In this document: positions 35,911 through 44,953 of the stretch, one piece after another | Layout of the letters: every line of letters begins with the position of its first letter | Position numbering within the stretch: the first letter of the stretch is position 1 | Virus record (IMG/VR): IMGVR_UViG_3300028827_000102 | Location: 44,581-108,580 of that record | DNA: 64,000 nt | DNA from: a virus | Strand: one strand, 5' to 3' | Translations under genes and position numbers: made by a program | The notes under the pieces: generated by a model | What the model saw: the letters and a program-made list of their open reading frames with translations, nothing else | What the model was told of the DNA's origin: nothing | Databases searched by the model: none

Positions 35911-37440
35911 CTATGCCATTTTACCAAAAACAAGTAATTTATCGATAGACCAAGACTGATCTATCATTTTTACATCGCTTAATTTGCCTTGCAATCTAAA
36001 CTGAAATGTCTTTGATTCTTCAGTCATACCTTCTTGTGGTAGGTTTTGAAATTGGTCTGTTTGAGAGGTACGGTATTGTACTGAAATTATATCAAGTGGT
36101 ACGTTTCCATTAATTCCCCACCCCGTTATAACTATTGGCACATCATAGCTAATCCAGTCAAAATTGACAAAATTGTTGTCTGTATATACATCTAGATTAA
36201 ATCTATGTATCCTACCATTTTGATAATCTGTTACAACTAATACATTGGTATCTTGTTCATCAATAGTAACAGTATCTACTAACACACCATACGGTGAAGC
36301 AAGAGCCCCAAAAACGTATTGTGATGGTCTCGTGTACGAACCTATATTATCTTCAAGAGCACGGATACCGTATGTCTTTAAATGTTTAAATGTAACTCCA
36401 TCAAACTCTTCTACTGTACCATTTACCATATTAGCTATATATAAACGTTTGAACCCGCCCACAAGATCACGTATGTATATCTGCTGTGGTGTACGCAGAG
36501 TATAGTTTACACCACTTGGTTCTATATAACGCACGCACAAAGGCGAAGAGCCTGACATATCAAAAGCACCAACTTCGCTGCGTACAGAATTTACCACCCA
36601 TAAATTATCACCATCATGAAATACATCTACAGGAGTATTTACCTGATTATCTAGAACGGCTCCTGTTCCGCTGTAATATAATGGAATACTAGTAAATACG
36701 GGCGAATTAACTGTAGATACATCCCAAACAGCCACGAAACCATTTGAAGCTGTGGCTCCAGCAGGTTGACCATCCTCACAGGAAATATATAAAGTATTAT
36801 TGTTAAATGCCAATCCATTTGGTTTGGACAAATGTGTTGCGTCAGCTCCAGCATTTCCTACTGTACCTATGGTAGCCTGATGTGTTCCATCATAGGTATA
36901 TAATAATACAACATGATTGGTGTAATCTGCTATAGCTATATAATCAGAACCACCCACACTGAATAATATAGCAGCAGAGGGATCTGCATATTCCCCTCCG
37001 GCTACATTTGTACCAAAATTTGGAAACCTTCTCAAAATCTCCATGTCTTGGTTCAAAACCAAGACACCATTAGCTGTACCACCCAAACCTCCATCAGCTA
37101 AAAGGTACTTGGCGCCGTCACTTTTGGCCGAGGACATATTAAACAGTCTACGCGGAGAATTTATGCTACCTTCTCTGTACTCTGATATAGGTATATCAAA
37201 ACCTTTTGGCGCAAAAGAAATGGTACGTTCTTGAATGTTTTGTGTAAGAAGACCTAAACTGCTTATGATGTCAGAATAGTCGTTGTAGATAATTATATCG
37301 CCAGTAAGCGCTTCCACTCTAGAAGTAACCAAAGACAAGTATGAACTATCTTGTAACAATGAATTTTTACGTATAAAATCTGTATCCTGAACTGCCTGAG
37401 ACAGCAACAATTTAAAATGGTCAAACTGTGTTGTACTCAT
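35911..37440 (-). CDS. NHL-repeat beta-propeller virion protein
   Basis: 509 residues. After a helical N-terminal region of about 90 residues there are repeated segments of the NHL type: SDYIAIADYTNHVVLLYTYDG, HLSKPNGLAFNNNTLYIS, VNTPVDVFHDGDNLWVVNS and YGVLVDTVTIDEQDTNVLVVTDYQNGRIHRF. These predict a five- or six-bladed propeller. The C-terminal 100 residues form another beta domain. Propellers of this kind bind proteins or sugars, so a receptor-binding or tail-surface role fits. It is the first gene of the leftward structural operon, next to the divergent intergenic region. Confidence 0.68.
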   Translation of the reverse strand: MSTTQFDHFKLLLSQAVQDTDFIRKNSLLQDSSYLSLVTSRVEALTGDIIIYNDYSDIISSLGLLTQNIQERTISFAPKGFDIPISEYREGSINSPRRLFNMSSAKSDGAKYLLADGGLGGTANGVLVLNQDMEILRRFPNFGTNVAGGEYADPSAAILFSVGGSDYIAIADYTNHVVLLYTYDGTHQATIGTVGNAGADATHLSKPNGLAFNNNTLYISCEDGQPAGATASNGFVAVWDVSTVNSPVFTSIPLYYSGTGAVLDNQVNTPVDVFHDGDNLWVVNSVRSEVGAFDMSGSSPLCVRYIEPSGVNYTLRTPQQIYIRDLVGGFKRLYIANMVNGTVEEFDGVTFKHLKTYGIRALEDNIGSYTRPSQYVFGALASPYGVLVDTVTIDEQDTNVLVVTDYQNGRIHRFNLDVYTDNNFVNFDWISYDVPIVITGWGINGNVPLDIISVQYRTSQTDQFQNLPQEGMTEESKTFQFRLQGKLSDVKMIDQSWSIDKLLVFGKMA

Positions 37441-37476
37441 ATTTTCACTCGCTATTTCTGTTAAACTGTATTGTTT

Positions 37477-37520
37477 ACAGTACCTTATTGTATATACGTT
37501 CTAACGCTTACAGGTACTGT
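37477..37520. promoter_or_regulatory. Inverted repeat in the divergent intergenic region
   Basis: ACAGTACCT (37477-37485) and AGGTACTGT (37512-37520) form a perfect nine-base inverted repeat with centres 35 bases apart, in the 135-base gap between the leftward structural operon and the rightward packaging operon. The spacing and position suit a two-site operator or a weak hairpin. A regulatory role is inferred from location. Confidence 0.4.
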
Positions 37521-37533
37521 GCTACCATTAAAC

Positions 37534-37550
37534 ATTAAGGTTTAGTAGGG
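37534..37550 (+). promoter_or_regulatory. Putative late-promoter motif, copy 3
   Basis: The site reads ATTAAGGTTTAGTAGGG and ends 25 bases before the ATG at 37576, with AAGAGG between them as ribosome-binding site. It would drive the packaging operon (terminase, portal). Confidence 0.55.
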
Positions 37551-37575
37551 ACCATCAAGGTTAAGAGGTATAGCT

Positions 37576-37800
37576 ATGCCAAGTTACACAATATTGTTGG
37601 ACAACAAAGAAATAGAAGTTGGAGATATTTTTGATACTTTAGACGAAGCTATGATGCTAGCAGAAGAAACACAGAAAGAGATTACCATTCTTAAAAACGG
37701 AAAACCGTATTCTAAAGTATCGCCACCTCAATACGAAGAATGCGATGACGGTACAATGTATTCTGTACACGATGTTGATAGTATAAATATGGAGCTTTAA
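37576..37800 (+). CDS. Small hypothetical protein
   Basis: 74 residues, acidic, with beta-alpha-beta character (YTILLDNKEIEV; EEITILKNGK-like strand). It is the first gene after the putative late promoter and is separated from the next gene by one base. Function unknown. Confidence 0.6.
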   Translation: MPSYTILLDNKEIEVGDIFDTLDEAMMLAEETQKEITILKNGKPYSKVSPPQYEECDDGTMYSVHDVDSINMEL

Positions 37801-37801
37801 A

Positions 37802-38410
37802 ATGAATTTTATCGATGAAGTAAGAGATAGACTATTGTTACGTTTTCCTCGTACAGCTATAAAAGAAAGAATAAAAGGAACTGACACAATAATAGAATAC
37901 ATCGTGAAGATTCCTAAGAATGACGAGTCCGTCATTACGGATGTTATACACGAGGTTGAACCTATATTTCCCTGGTTGAATATAAAAACTAAAAGAACTA
38001 AAAAGGGTGCAGTAAAAATAACTGCTGAGCCAAAAACCGACGACATACCAAGAAGTACAGATCAGGTGAGACCCATCCCAATTACTTTTTACGTTGGAGA
38101 TGATGTAATAAGTCTTGCAATGGATGGCGATACATTTGCAATTCTCAAAAACGGAGATATTCTGGAAACCGATTTTCCCAGTCCGGGTTTTGCTTTAGGC
38201 GCAATGGTAAAATATGTAGCCGAAAGCATGATATCTCTGGAAAATGATGGATCTATACCTAGCAGCCCAAACAGTGATCTTGTTGCCGGTATGGCAGAAC
38301 TGCTGGTAGATCTTCCTGACGTAAGCAAAGAAGCGAAAAACCATTTCATAAAATTCTACGAAATGGTAACATTAAAAGATTTCGCATCTACCGTGAAAAA
38401 TGAAGATTAG
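37802..38410 (+). CDS. Hypothetical protein
   Basis: 202 residues. Two halves can be seen: an alpha/beta domain of about 85 residues with several lysines, then a second part containing VISLAMDGDTFAILKNGDILE, whose strand pattern resembles the small protein before it. It overlaps the following gene by 11 bases. Function unknown. Confidence 0.6.
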   Translation: MNFIDEVRDRLLLRFPRTAIKERIKGTDTIIEYIVKIPKNDESVITDVIHEVEPIFPWLNIKTKRTKKGAVKITAEPKTDDIPRSTDQVRPIPITFYVGDDVISLAMDGDTFAILKNGDILETDFPSPGFALGAMVKYVAESMISLENDGSIPSSPNSDLVAGMAELLVDLPDVSKEAKNHFIKFYEMVTLKDFASTVKNED

Positions 38411-38891
38411 TGCTGAGATAATAGTTGCAGCAGTCAGTGCAATTACTGCATTGGTTAGCCTTTTCTTCTCTTTACGAAAAGAGTCCAGACAGGAGGCAAA
38501 AGAGAGAAAGGATAAAGAAGATAAAGTACGCAACAAAGTACTAGATATACAAAATAAATTAAATAGAATGCGCGAGGATGTGGACAAGATAACATCTAAA
38601 ACTAACACAATAAAAGCAAATTGTAAAGCACATGAAGCACTATCAAATACGGCTGACATAGAAGAATTAAAAACTGAATTGAGGGAAGAGATAAGTAAAA
38701 TAAATGCTACTATATCTCGCGTAGGAGATAACGCCCAAAATACGCGAGAAAAACTTATGGAACGTTATGTTACTAGAGAAGTACATGACAAAGACATGGA
38801 TAATATAAAAGAATATATTAATGCAATGGCCGAGCAGTGGAAATTGGCCGACAAGTTGGCCGAAGCGCTAAAGAGGCGCAACGGTGATTAG
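38400..38891 (+). CDS. Membrane-anchored coiled-coil protein
   Basis: 163 residues. An N-terminal transmembrane helix (IIVAAVSAITALVSLFFSL) is followed by about 135 residues of charged coiled coil. The layout resembles inner-membrane spanins and XhlA-like proteins, but the position just upstream of terminase argues for caution. It overlaps the previous gene by 11 bases. Confidence 0.55.
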   Translation: MKISAEIIVAAVSAITALVSLFFSLRKESRQEAKERKDKEDKVRNKVLDIQNKLNRMREDVDKITSKTNTIKANCKAHEALSNTADIEELKTELREEISKINATISRVGDNAQNTREKLMERYVTREVHDKDMDNIKEYINAMAEQWKLADKLAEALKRRNGD

Positions 38892-39095
38892 ATGGAGACC
38901 ATGATGACAGTAACAAAACCTAGTAATGACTATGTAGATTATTCTACAGGCGGGCGCACCATTACAGACGTGATAGACATTTACGAAGCAGAGGGGGATA
39001 ATGTCAGAGCGTCATTGTATAAGGTTATGCGCCAAACACTTAAAGACATGCGAAAGACAATTAAAACGCTTCAAGAATTAGTAGAAGACATGTAG
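38892..39095 (+). CDS. Small hypothetical protein
   Basis: 67 residues, with a helical C-terminal half (LYKVMRQTLKDMRKTIKTLQEL). Lies directly before the terminase gene, where a small terminase subunit would be expected in many phages, but no DNA-binding motif is visible. It starts right after the preceding stop codon. Function unknown. Confidence 0.5.
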   Translation: METMMTVTKPSNDYVDYSTGGRTITDVIDIYEAEGDNVRASLYKVMRQTLKDMRKTIKTLQELVEDM

Positions 39096-39133
39096 TCTGC
39101 CCAGTACATACCACAAACCTGGCAGAGGAAAAT

Positions 39134-41098
39134 ATGGATAACGAAGAACTTGACCTTATCGCATTGGTCAACAAAGCTATTGATGCAGATTTAGACAGTT
39201 CAGTTTTCACTGAAAAAGAGTTCGATACGGCTCCAAATTCTATAGCATGGTGTCTTGAAAGAAAATACCTCAATGCTTCTGCGACTCCATGGCCCAGACA
39301 AATAGAAGTAATAGCAAGATTCTTTGAAGATGTGTGTTATTTTTGTAGTGATGTAGAATACGTACATAATGTAAAAGTAGATGACTCAGTAGACGAGTGC
39401 TTAGACCGCTTTGTGTTATTACAGCACGGAATCTGTCCAAAATGCAAACGAAATAGATTAGAAATGTTGGAAGAATGGATCAAAGATCCAAGATATGCGA
39501 AATACCACAATTGGGACAACGATATAGTTGTCCGACCAGTACCTCCGAACGAGTTTACTGGTATATGGGGACAACGCTCAGGGAAATCCTTTACCACAGC
39601 CTCTTTCATTTGGACGTATGTACTACACCGATATTTGGCTTTGCCAAGCTTGCCTCGTTATTTCAGGATGCCGATGAACACGGTACTTGAGGCAGCTTTT
39701 GTTGCTCCTACTAAAGAGCAGGTTAATACATATATGTGGCAGCCTTTTTTCAACGCATATGATTCATCTCCATGGTTCAAGGAGATGGTCAGCTATTTGC
39801 AAGACGAAGGAAAACGATTAGGCATACCCACATATCACAGACAGACCACGTTTGTCGCTTTTCCGTACAAACGATTAGTTGTATATATGAAAGCAGCCAG
39901 TTCTACCAATCTACGAGGCGGGACACGTATATGGGCCTCTTTAGACGAATTAGGCTGGTTCAACGTATCTGACAAAGGTTCTAGAAAATCTTATGTAAAA
40001 GATGGAACGGAAGTATTTACAGCATTAAATAGATCACTGAGAACTGTAAGAAGCAAAGCCAATAGACGTAGAAAACAGCTTGGTGATTTCAATGCTTTAG
40101 ACGGTTACATGTGTTGCATTTCTTCGCCTTCTTCGATGACTGATCCCATAGAGCAGAGAGCGGCGATAGCTTCCAGGTCTCCGAGGATGTTTTTCACTAG
40201 GTACGCCACTTGGGAGGTAAACCCAGACGAAGACGAAGACACAATAGTAGAAGAGGAAGGAGCCGATCCTATTAAACTGAAAAGGGATTACTATGCACAA
40301 CCTCCAAGGGCGTCTGCTCCTTTTATCGAACCGTCTGAAAACATCAAAGAATTGATTTTAAAACAAGATAGACCATTATTTTCTTATAGTATCAAGACAG
40401 CGGAAGATTCTGATACCGGAATACAACTATTACGTCCTGTATTAAACACTATTACGGCAGATAAAGTCACCCCAAGAGTACTTACTGTAGACAACGGAGA
40501 AAAGAACAATAGCTTTTCTGTCTGTTTGGCACGGTTTTTCCCAGAACAATCTGGTGTGGTTTTAGAAGAATTCATCGAAGTATCACCTTACCATGGTCAT
40601 CATGTAGACATACAATGGGTATATGATGAAGTAATAGTAAGGCTAGTAACAGCATACAATATAATACATGTAGTGTATGATAGATGGGAGTCTGCATATG
40701 CTATCAGAGACCTTCGTACAAACCATAATGTCAATGCCTTAAGATACACTTTAAAATGGAAAGAGTTTACTGATTTCAGGAATGCTATAAAAGACAGCAG
40801 AATTTATTTCCCACAACCAGAAGTGGATCCTGAAGATCTGTTAAAGATAAATCCACACGAACGAGCGAAGTATCCAAAAGCGAACTTTCAGGTGCAAATG
40901 ACTACAGTAAACGAATTTCACAAAAAAGTGACTAAACCTGATAACGGAGAGGATGACCTATTTCGTTGTGGTGTTTTAGCTTACTGGGCTATAACTAAAC
41001 ACTCAAAAGAATATCAATTCACCAAAGCAAAGAAGAGGCGTCGAAGAGCAGGAGGTTTTTACGGCTCACGACGCTTTTCTTATTCCAGGAGACGGTAA
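39134..41098 (+). CDS. terL: Terminase large subunit
   Basis: 654 residues. This motor ATPase and nuclease packages the genome into proheads. Walker A is GIWGQRSGKSF (about residues 142-152). RIWASLDELGW supplies Walker B and the catalytic acid. The C-terminal nuclease domain follows: TVDNGEKNNSFSVCLA is the first acidic strand, and HVVYDRWESAYAI a later one. Two cysteine pairs before the ATPase (CYFC and CPKC) form a likely zinc site not found in most terminases. The C-terminus is basic. It is followed by a TAATG overlap with the next gene, and portal comes two genes later. Confidence 0.9.
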   Translation: MDNEELDLIALVNKAIDADLDSSVFTEKEFDTAPNSIAWCLERKYLNASATPWPRQIEVIARFFEDVCYFCSDVEYVHNVKVDDSVDECLDRFVLLQHGICPKCKRNRLEMLEEWIKDPRYAKYHNWDNDIVVRPVPPNEFTGIWGQRSGKSFTTASFIWTYVLHRYLALPSLPRYFRMPMNTVLEAAFVAPTKEQVNTYMWQPFFNAYDSSPWFKEMVSYLQDEGKRLGIPTYHRQTTFVAFPYKRLVVYMKAASSTNLRGGTRIWASLDELGWFNVSDKGSRKSYVKDGTEVFTALNRSLRTVRSKANRRRKQLGDFNALDGYMCCISSPSSMTDPIEQRAAIASRSPRMFFTRYATWEVNPDEDEDTIVEEEGADPIKLKRDYYAQPPRASAPFIEPSENIKELILKQDRPLFSYSIKTAEDSDTGIQLLRPVLNTITADKVTPRVLTVDNGEKNNSFSVCLARFFPEQSGVVLEEFIEVSPYHGHHVDIQWVYDEVIVRLVTAYNIIHVVYDRWESAYAIRDLRTNHNVNALRYTLKWKEFTDFRNAIKDSRIYFPQPEVDPEDLLKINPHERAKYPKANFQVQMTTVNEFHKKVTKPDNGEDDLFRCGVLAYWAITKHSKEYQFTKAKKRRRRAGGFYGSRRFSYSRRR

Positions 41099-41448
41099 TG
41101 AATATAACAAAAACAGTAAGACAGGCAGCTATTAAAAGCGGAAAAGATATACCTGAGACAGTTATACGCAAGATAGTATCTACTATTCGCACGGCTGGAG
41201 ATCTACCTATCGACTTAATGCTGGATCTTATCAACGAAGAGATCAGCAAATATGGAAAACAGCAACAGAGAACGAATGAAGGAACACAAGAGCACAACGA
41301 AGAGACCTTCACCAAGGTGGATGCTGCTCTAGAGAATGGTACATGTCCAATTTGCGGACAAAAAATGTCAGACGTAAAACTAGCTGACTATACTCCTGCC
41401 AAGTACTGCACTGGAGAGTGTAGGGTCACTCTATGGAGTAAAGATTAA
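41098..41448 (+). CDS. Small zinc-ribbon protein
   Basis: 116 residues. The N-terminal half is helical and the C-terminal half holds CPICGQKMS...YCTGECR, a zinc-ribbon. It is positioned between terminase and portal with a TAATG overlap to terL, and is probably involved in packaging or head assembly. Function not identified. Confidence 0.6.
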   Translation: MNITKTVRQAAIKSGKDIPETVIRKIVSTIRTAGDLPIDLMLDLINEEISKYGKQQQRTNEGTQEHNEETFTKVDAALENGTCPICGQKMSDVKLADYTPAKYCTGECRVTLWSKD

Positions 41449-41450
41449 TA

Positions 41451-43613
41451 ATGTTTTACCCAAAATACCGTTTCGGAAATTATAGTATGATCAGTCAAGG
41501 TAGAAGGCGCACGTCTATGTTGCATAAAAGAGACAACAAAAAACGTGTGGCTTTTAACGCAGGTACAGGAGGGTTTTTAGGTGCTGGTGGAGGTCATTTT
41601 ATACCATACACTCCTGTATATGAAAGAGCCGAAGCACCGACATTAATAGAAGATTTTCTTCCTACAGACAGGCAGACTCAAAACAAAATATTCCGTAATA
41701 TTATGCTTTTCGATCCGATTGCAGGTCCTGCAGTAGATTACTATTGCGACATGACTTTCGGAAAATACGTCCATCTTTCTGGTTTGGAAGACTCTTCTAT
41801 AATAAAGTTTTACAATGATGCTATAAAAGCTTCTGGCATCGAGTCTCTTTTTCCCCTTCTACTTAAATCATTTTTGGTATTTGGTAATTATACACTACAT
41901 CAAAATTGGAATAGAAAATACGGCTATTGGGATGGTACTGTTATACATGATCCAGATTATGTAGAGGTAAAGGTAGCGCCTTTTCCTGGAGAAGCACCTA
42001 TTATAAATCTGCAGCCGAATAACGAATGGAAGGAGTGGGCCTCTTCTCAAGATCCCAGGATAATGGAACAGCGCAAAAAATACGATCCTACTATGATTCA
42101 GCTTATGCAATCGGGATCGCCTTTTCCTTTACCCTCTGAGCATACGCTATTTGTACCTCGTATGGCTTTTCCCACAGACTATTACGGCACGTCTTTTCTC
42201 ACCAGAATACTACCGATAAAGATATACGAAAAAGCCATCATGGATGCGTCTATTTCAGCTTCAAGAAGATTTGCCGGTCCTACCTGGATAGTTCAGGTAC
42301 CTGAAGACTACGAAGCAGAAGAAATACAGGAAATAATAGACAATTTGTTTGCGGCAGAAGAAGACCCAATAGGCAGCAAGGTAGCAGTAAGAGAGGGGGT
42401 AACTATTAATCAATTGGGTGCAGGCGGCTCAAACAATTTTTGGAACATATCTTCTGAGTGGGAATTTATAAAGTCGGTAAAGCTAGCAGCTTTGGGAATT
42501 ACAGAAGATTTTGTATCTGGCGGTGCTTCTTATAATTCAATGGACAAGAGTCTACAGATTTTCCTGGAACGTCTCCGGGCAATTAGGTATAAGTTTACGT
42601 ATGACGTGATTATAAATCATATGATAAAACAGCTTGCTAAACAGCACAAGTTCTTTAAGAAGCCAAAGACAGAGGTTACTCATGGTTATAGAATAGCACG
42701 AAAGAACGTGCCAGATTCCGAATTGCTTATACCGAAGGTAGAGTGGGACAGACCTTTGGAGCCCACAGCCGACGTAGAGTATTTAGAATTGCTAGAACGA
42801 CTGGAAGAAAAGGGTATACCCATTCCAAAGAGGAAGTACGCTCAGGTTGCAGGTTACGACATAAATGAAACCTTTGACACAGCGGAAGCGGAGATATTAG
42901 ACAGAGAGCGTTTGTATTCTATCAAGAGGGCTTTGATAGAGCAAGCAGAGCAACTTGGTTTTGATCCTAGCGGCAATTATGTAGGTGAAGATATCATGGC
43001 TTCTTCTTTAGGGGGAGGATTAGAAACAACTTCACCGACCATGAATTTTTTAGAGGAGGAGCCAGGTTTTGGCAATGGACCGTCTTTGGAGGGTATAGAA
43101 AGACCGGAGATACCAGAGCTGCCAGAGTTACCGGAAGGAATGGGAGCAGCTTTAGAGCGTTCTCGTTTTCCGGCTCCCAAGCAACCTGCTATTTTACGCA
43201 CAGCTAATTTGGACAATGTAGCTATTTTTGACGAGGATGGAAAAGCCTATGGGTTACATCGCAAGATGGTAGAGAGGCTAGTGGACATGATAGCCAACGC
43301 CAAATCTCTGCACAAGATCAACGATATTCTTGTAGAGAACGGGCTTACGCGCACGCAAGCAGAGATAGTACAGTACTGCGCTGCAAGGTTAGGCAAGATC
43401 AAAAAGCCGGTCATTTCGTCCAATACTATTAAGTATATAGAGAAAGATTTACTAGCCAAGGCCGAGCGAAACGGACTACACAAAGATATTTTGACAGAGA
43501 TGGAGGCTTTGGCCAATATAGACAGGACAAGAGACGCTAGGACGGTACCGGTTAAGGTACTTACAAAAGATGCCAGGATAGACGATACTCAGGTATTATC
43601 TGGCGTTCTTTAG
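41451..43613 (+). CDS. Portal protein
   Basis: 720 residues. It forms the dodecameric ring at the capsid vertex. IMLFDPIAGPAVDYYCDM, a long alpha/beta core, IYEKAIMDASISASRRF and the region YNSMDKSLQIFLERLRAIR are typical of portal proteins of large tailed phages (T4 gp20-like arrangement). The C-terminal 200 residues are proline- and glutamate-rich, then helical. It follows terminase in the usual order and ends six bases from a convergent gene, so the packaging operon stops here. Confidence 0.82.
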   Translation: MFYPKYRFGNYSMISQGRRRTSMLHKRDNKKRVAFNAGTGGFLGAGGGHFIPYTPVYERAEAPTLIEDFLPTDRQTQNKIFRNIMLFDPIAGPAVDYYCDMTFGKYVHLSGLEDSSIIKFYNDAIKASGIESLFPLLLKSFLVFGNYTLHQNWNRKYGYWDGTVIHDPDYVEVKVAPFPGEAPIINLQPNNEWKEWASSQDPRIMEQRKKYDPTMIQLMQSGSPFPLPSEHTLFVPRMAFPTDYYGTSFLTRILPIKIYEKAIMDASISASRRFAGPTWIVQVPEDYEAEEIQEIIDNLFAAEEDPIGSKVAVREGVTINQLGAGGSNNFWNISSEWEFIKSVKLAALGITEDFVSGGASYNSMDKSLQIFLERLRAIRYKFTYDVIINHMIKQLAKQHKFFKKPKTEVTHGYRIARKNVPDSELLIPKVEWDRPLEPTADVEYLELLERLEEKGIPIPKRKYAQVAGYDINETFDTAEAEILDRERLYSIKRALIEQAEQLGFDPSGNYVGEDIMASSLGGGLETTSPTMNFLEEEPGFGNGPSLEGIERPEIPELPELPEGMGAALERSRFPAPKQPAILRTANLDNVAIFDEDGKAYGLHRKMVERLVDMIANAKSLHKINDILVENGLTRTQAEIVQYCAARLGKIKKPVISSNTIKYIEKDLLAKAERNGLHKDILTEMEALANIDRTRDARTVPVKVLTKDARIDDTQVLSGVL

Positions 43614-43619
43614 GAGCTA

Positions 43620-44162
43620 TTACAGGACAGAAGACAGTCTTTGGTAGGTCGAGAGGAAGATATGTTCTGCCCATTTAGGGTTATGGCAGCTAATAATTAC
43701 AATATCTTCATCGGTCATATCATTCAGGTTAGGCAAGTCATAGGCCCAACTATGGGTTTGCATCAGGCTGATAGCTTCTATACGCAGGACCATATCATCG
43801 GCTAATACTATTTTCTTCGCGTCCGCATCGGACAATTTCTCCAACCCAAAGAATTCCAGCATACTTTCCCATATTTCTTTTTCTAGCTTTTTTATCTCTG
43901 GAAACATGGCTTTTACTGGTCTAGGCAAGTCACTAATGTAGGCTTCTGTCGCGTCGTGTAAGAGACCATAGTACGCCAAACGTTTGCCCCACAGGTGTTC
44001 ACACACAGCACTTACGTTTACCGAGTGCTCGGCCACGCTGTAAAATCTTTGGGTGTGTCCGTTGAAACGACAAATTTGGCTAAGAGAATGGGCTATGTCA
44101 TTTAGTCTATAAACTGGATCGCTGAAGTCATACCATCCACTATATACGGCAATATCAGTCAT
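43620..44162 (-). CDS. HD-domain phosphohydrolase (YfbR-like)
   Basis: 180 residues. The metal-binding HD motifs are RFYSVAEHSVNVS and LLHDATEAYISDLPRPVK, followed by a conserved Asp region (IVLADDMVLRIEA). This pattern is found in YfbR-type deoxynucleotide 5'-phosphatases and in many phage proteins annotated as HD hydrolases. It would dephosphorylate dNMPs and so tune nucleotide pools together with the phage dCTP deaminase. It lies on the minus strand in the accessory island, with an eight-base overlap to its upstream neighbour. Confidence 0.83.
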   Translation of the reverse strand: MTDIAVYSGWYDFSDPVYRLNDIAHSLSQICRFNGHTQRFYSVAEHSVNVSAVCEHLWGKRLAYYGLLHDATEAYISDLPRPVKAMFPEIKKLEKEIWESMLEFFGLEKLSDADAKKIVLADDMVLRIEAISLMQTHSWAYDLPNLNDMTDEDIVIISCHNPKWAEHIFLSTYQRLSSVL

Positions 44163-44355
44163 TGTCTTCCAAGCTCCTTAGTACAAGACGATAGGTTCTG
44201 TCTTCTATTACTGTGTCTACGTGTTCGTCGTCTACGTTTTCTCTAGACCATTCCAAGTCTCTCCCGGTGGCTTTCCACCCGTTTTCTGTTTCCTGAATTT
44301 GTATTCGTGTGCTTAGCCACACCTTTCCGCGTTTTACTTTTACTATTCCTTTCAT
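44155..44355 (-). CDS. Small hypothetical protein
   Basis: 66 residues, beta-rich and charged. A good ribosome-binding site (GGAGATTGAAAA) precedes the ATG. It forms a two-gene unit with the HD hydrolase. Function unknown. Confidence 0.55.
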   Translation of the reverse strand: MKGIVKVKRGKVWLSTRIQIQETENGWKATGRDLEWSRENVDDEHVDTVIEDRTYRLVLRSLEDND

Positions 44356-44389
44356 TTTTCAATCTCCTTCTAAAATTACAACGAAGCGG

Positions 44390-44406
44390 ATTAATTTTTA
44401 GTAGAA
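44390..44406 (+). promoter_or_regulatory. Putative late-promoter motif, copy 4
   Basis: The site reads ATTAATTTTTAGTAGAA and ends 13 bases before the ATG of the response-regulator gene, with AAAGGGG immediately following as ribosome-binding site. It sits in a 64-base divergent gap. Confidence 0.55.
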
Positions 44407-44419
44407 AGGGGAAAATTTC

Positions 44420-44953
44420 ATGTGTTATGTTATTCCAGTTTCTGTTTTGTGTATAGAAGATAATTCTGGCGTAGCAGAAGTCATCAAGCAGCTACTTATC
44501 TATTCTAAAGCCAGACTAAAGTACCGCAATGTACCAACACTAAAGATAGCTCTTCGGGAACTAAAGAAGCACAAGTTTGACATAATTTTGTTAGATCTGA
44601 AGCTACCTGATTCTGTTGGTACAGACACGTATCGTGCAATAGCAGAGGCAACGGATTTGCCGGTAATAGTTATTACCGGAACAGCGTCAGAAGAAGAAAG
44701 ACAAAAAATTTTAGAAATGGGGGCAAAGGATTGTATTCGTAAGGATGAAATTACTTCTGACAATTTATGGCGAGCCATTCGATACGTATTGATAGAAAAA
44801 CTCCATGAGGAAGAGATAGCTAATGTAATGAAGGAAATAAAAGAGATAAAGGAACACGTACGTCTGGCCTTTGCCAAGATCCATGCAGTGACAGATCGGT
44901 TAGACAACATCATGCTACCTTTTTCTTCCAACGATGACGCCACGCAGAAATAG
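44420..44953 (+). CDS. Response-regulator receiver-domain protein
   Basis: 177 residues. The CheY-like fold is complete: acidic pair E13-D14 (CIEDN), phospho-acceptor Asp59 (ILLDLKLPDS), threonine 86 (VITGTAS) and lysine 108 (CIRKD). No DNA-binding or enzymatic output domain follows, only a helical, probably coiled-coil tail of about 60 residues. Such a single-domain regulator could take phosphate from host kinases or act as a decoy in host signalling. It stands alone behind a putative late promoter and its 3' end overlaps a convergent gene by 44 bases. I see no partner kinase. Confidence 0.85.
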   Translation: MCYVIPVSVLCIEDNSGVAEVIKQLLIYSKARLKYRNVPTLKIALRELKKHKFDIILLDLKLPDSVGTDTYRAIAEATDLPVIVITGTASEEERQKILEMGAKDCIRKDEITSDNLWRAIRYVLIEKLHEEEIANVMKEIKEIKEHVRLAFAKIHAVTDRLDNIMLPFSSNDDATQK

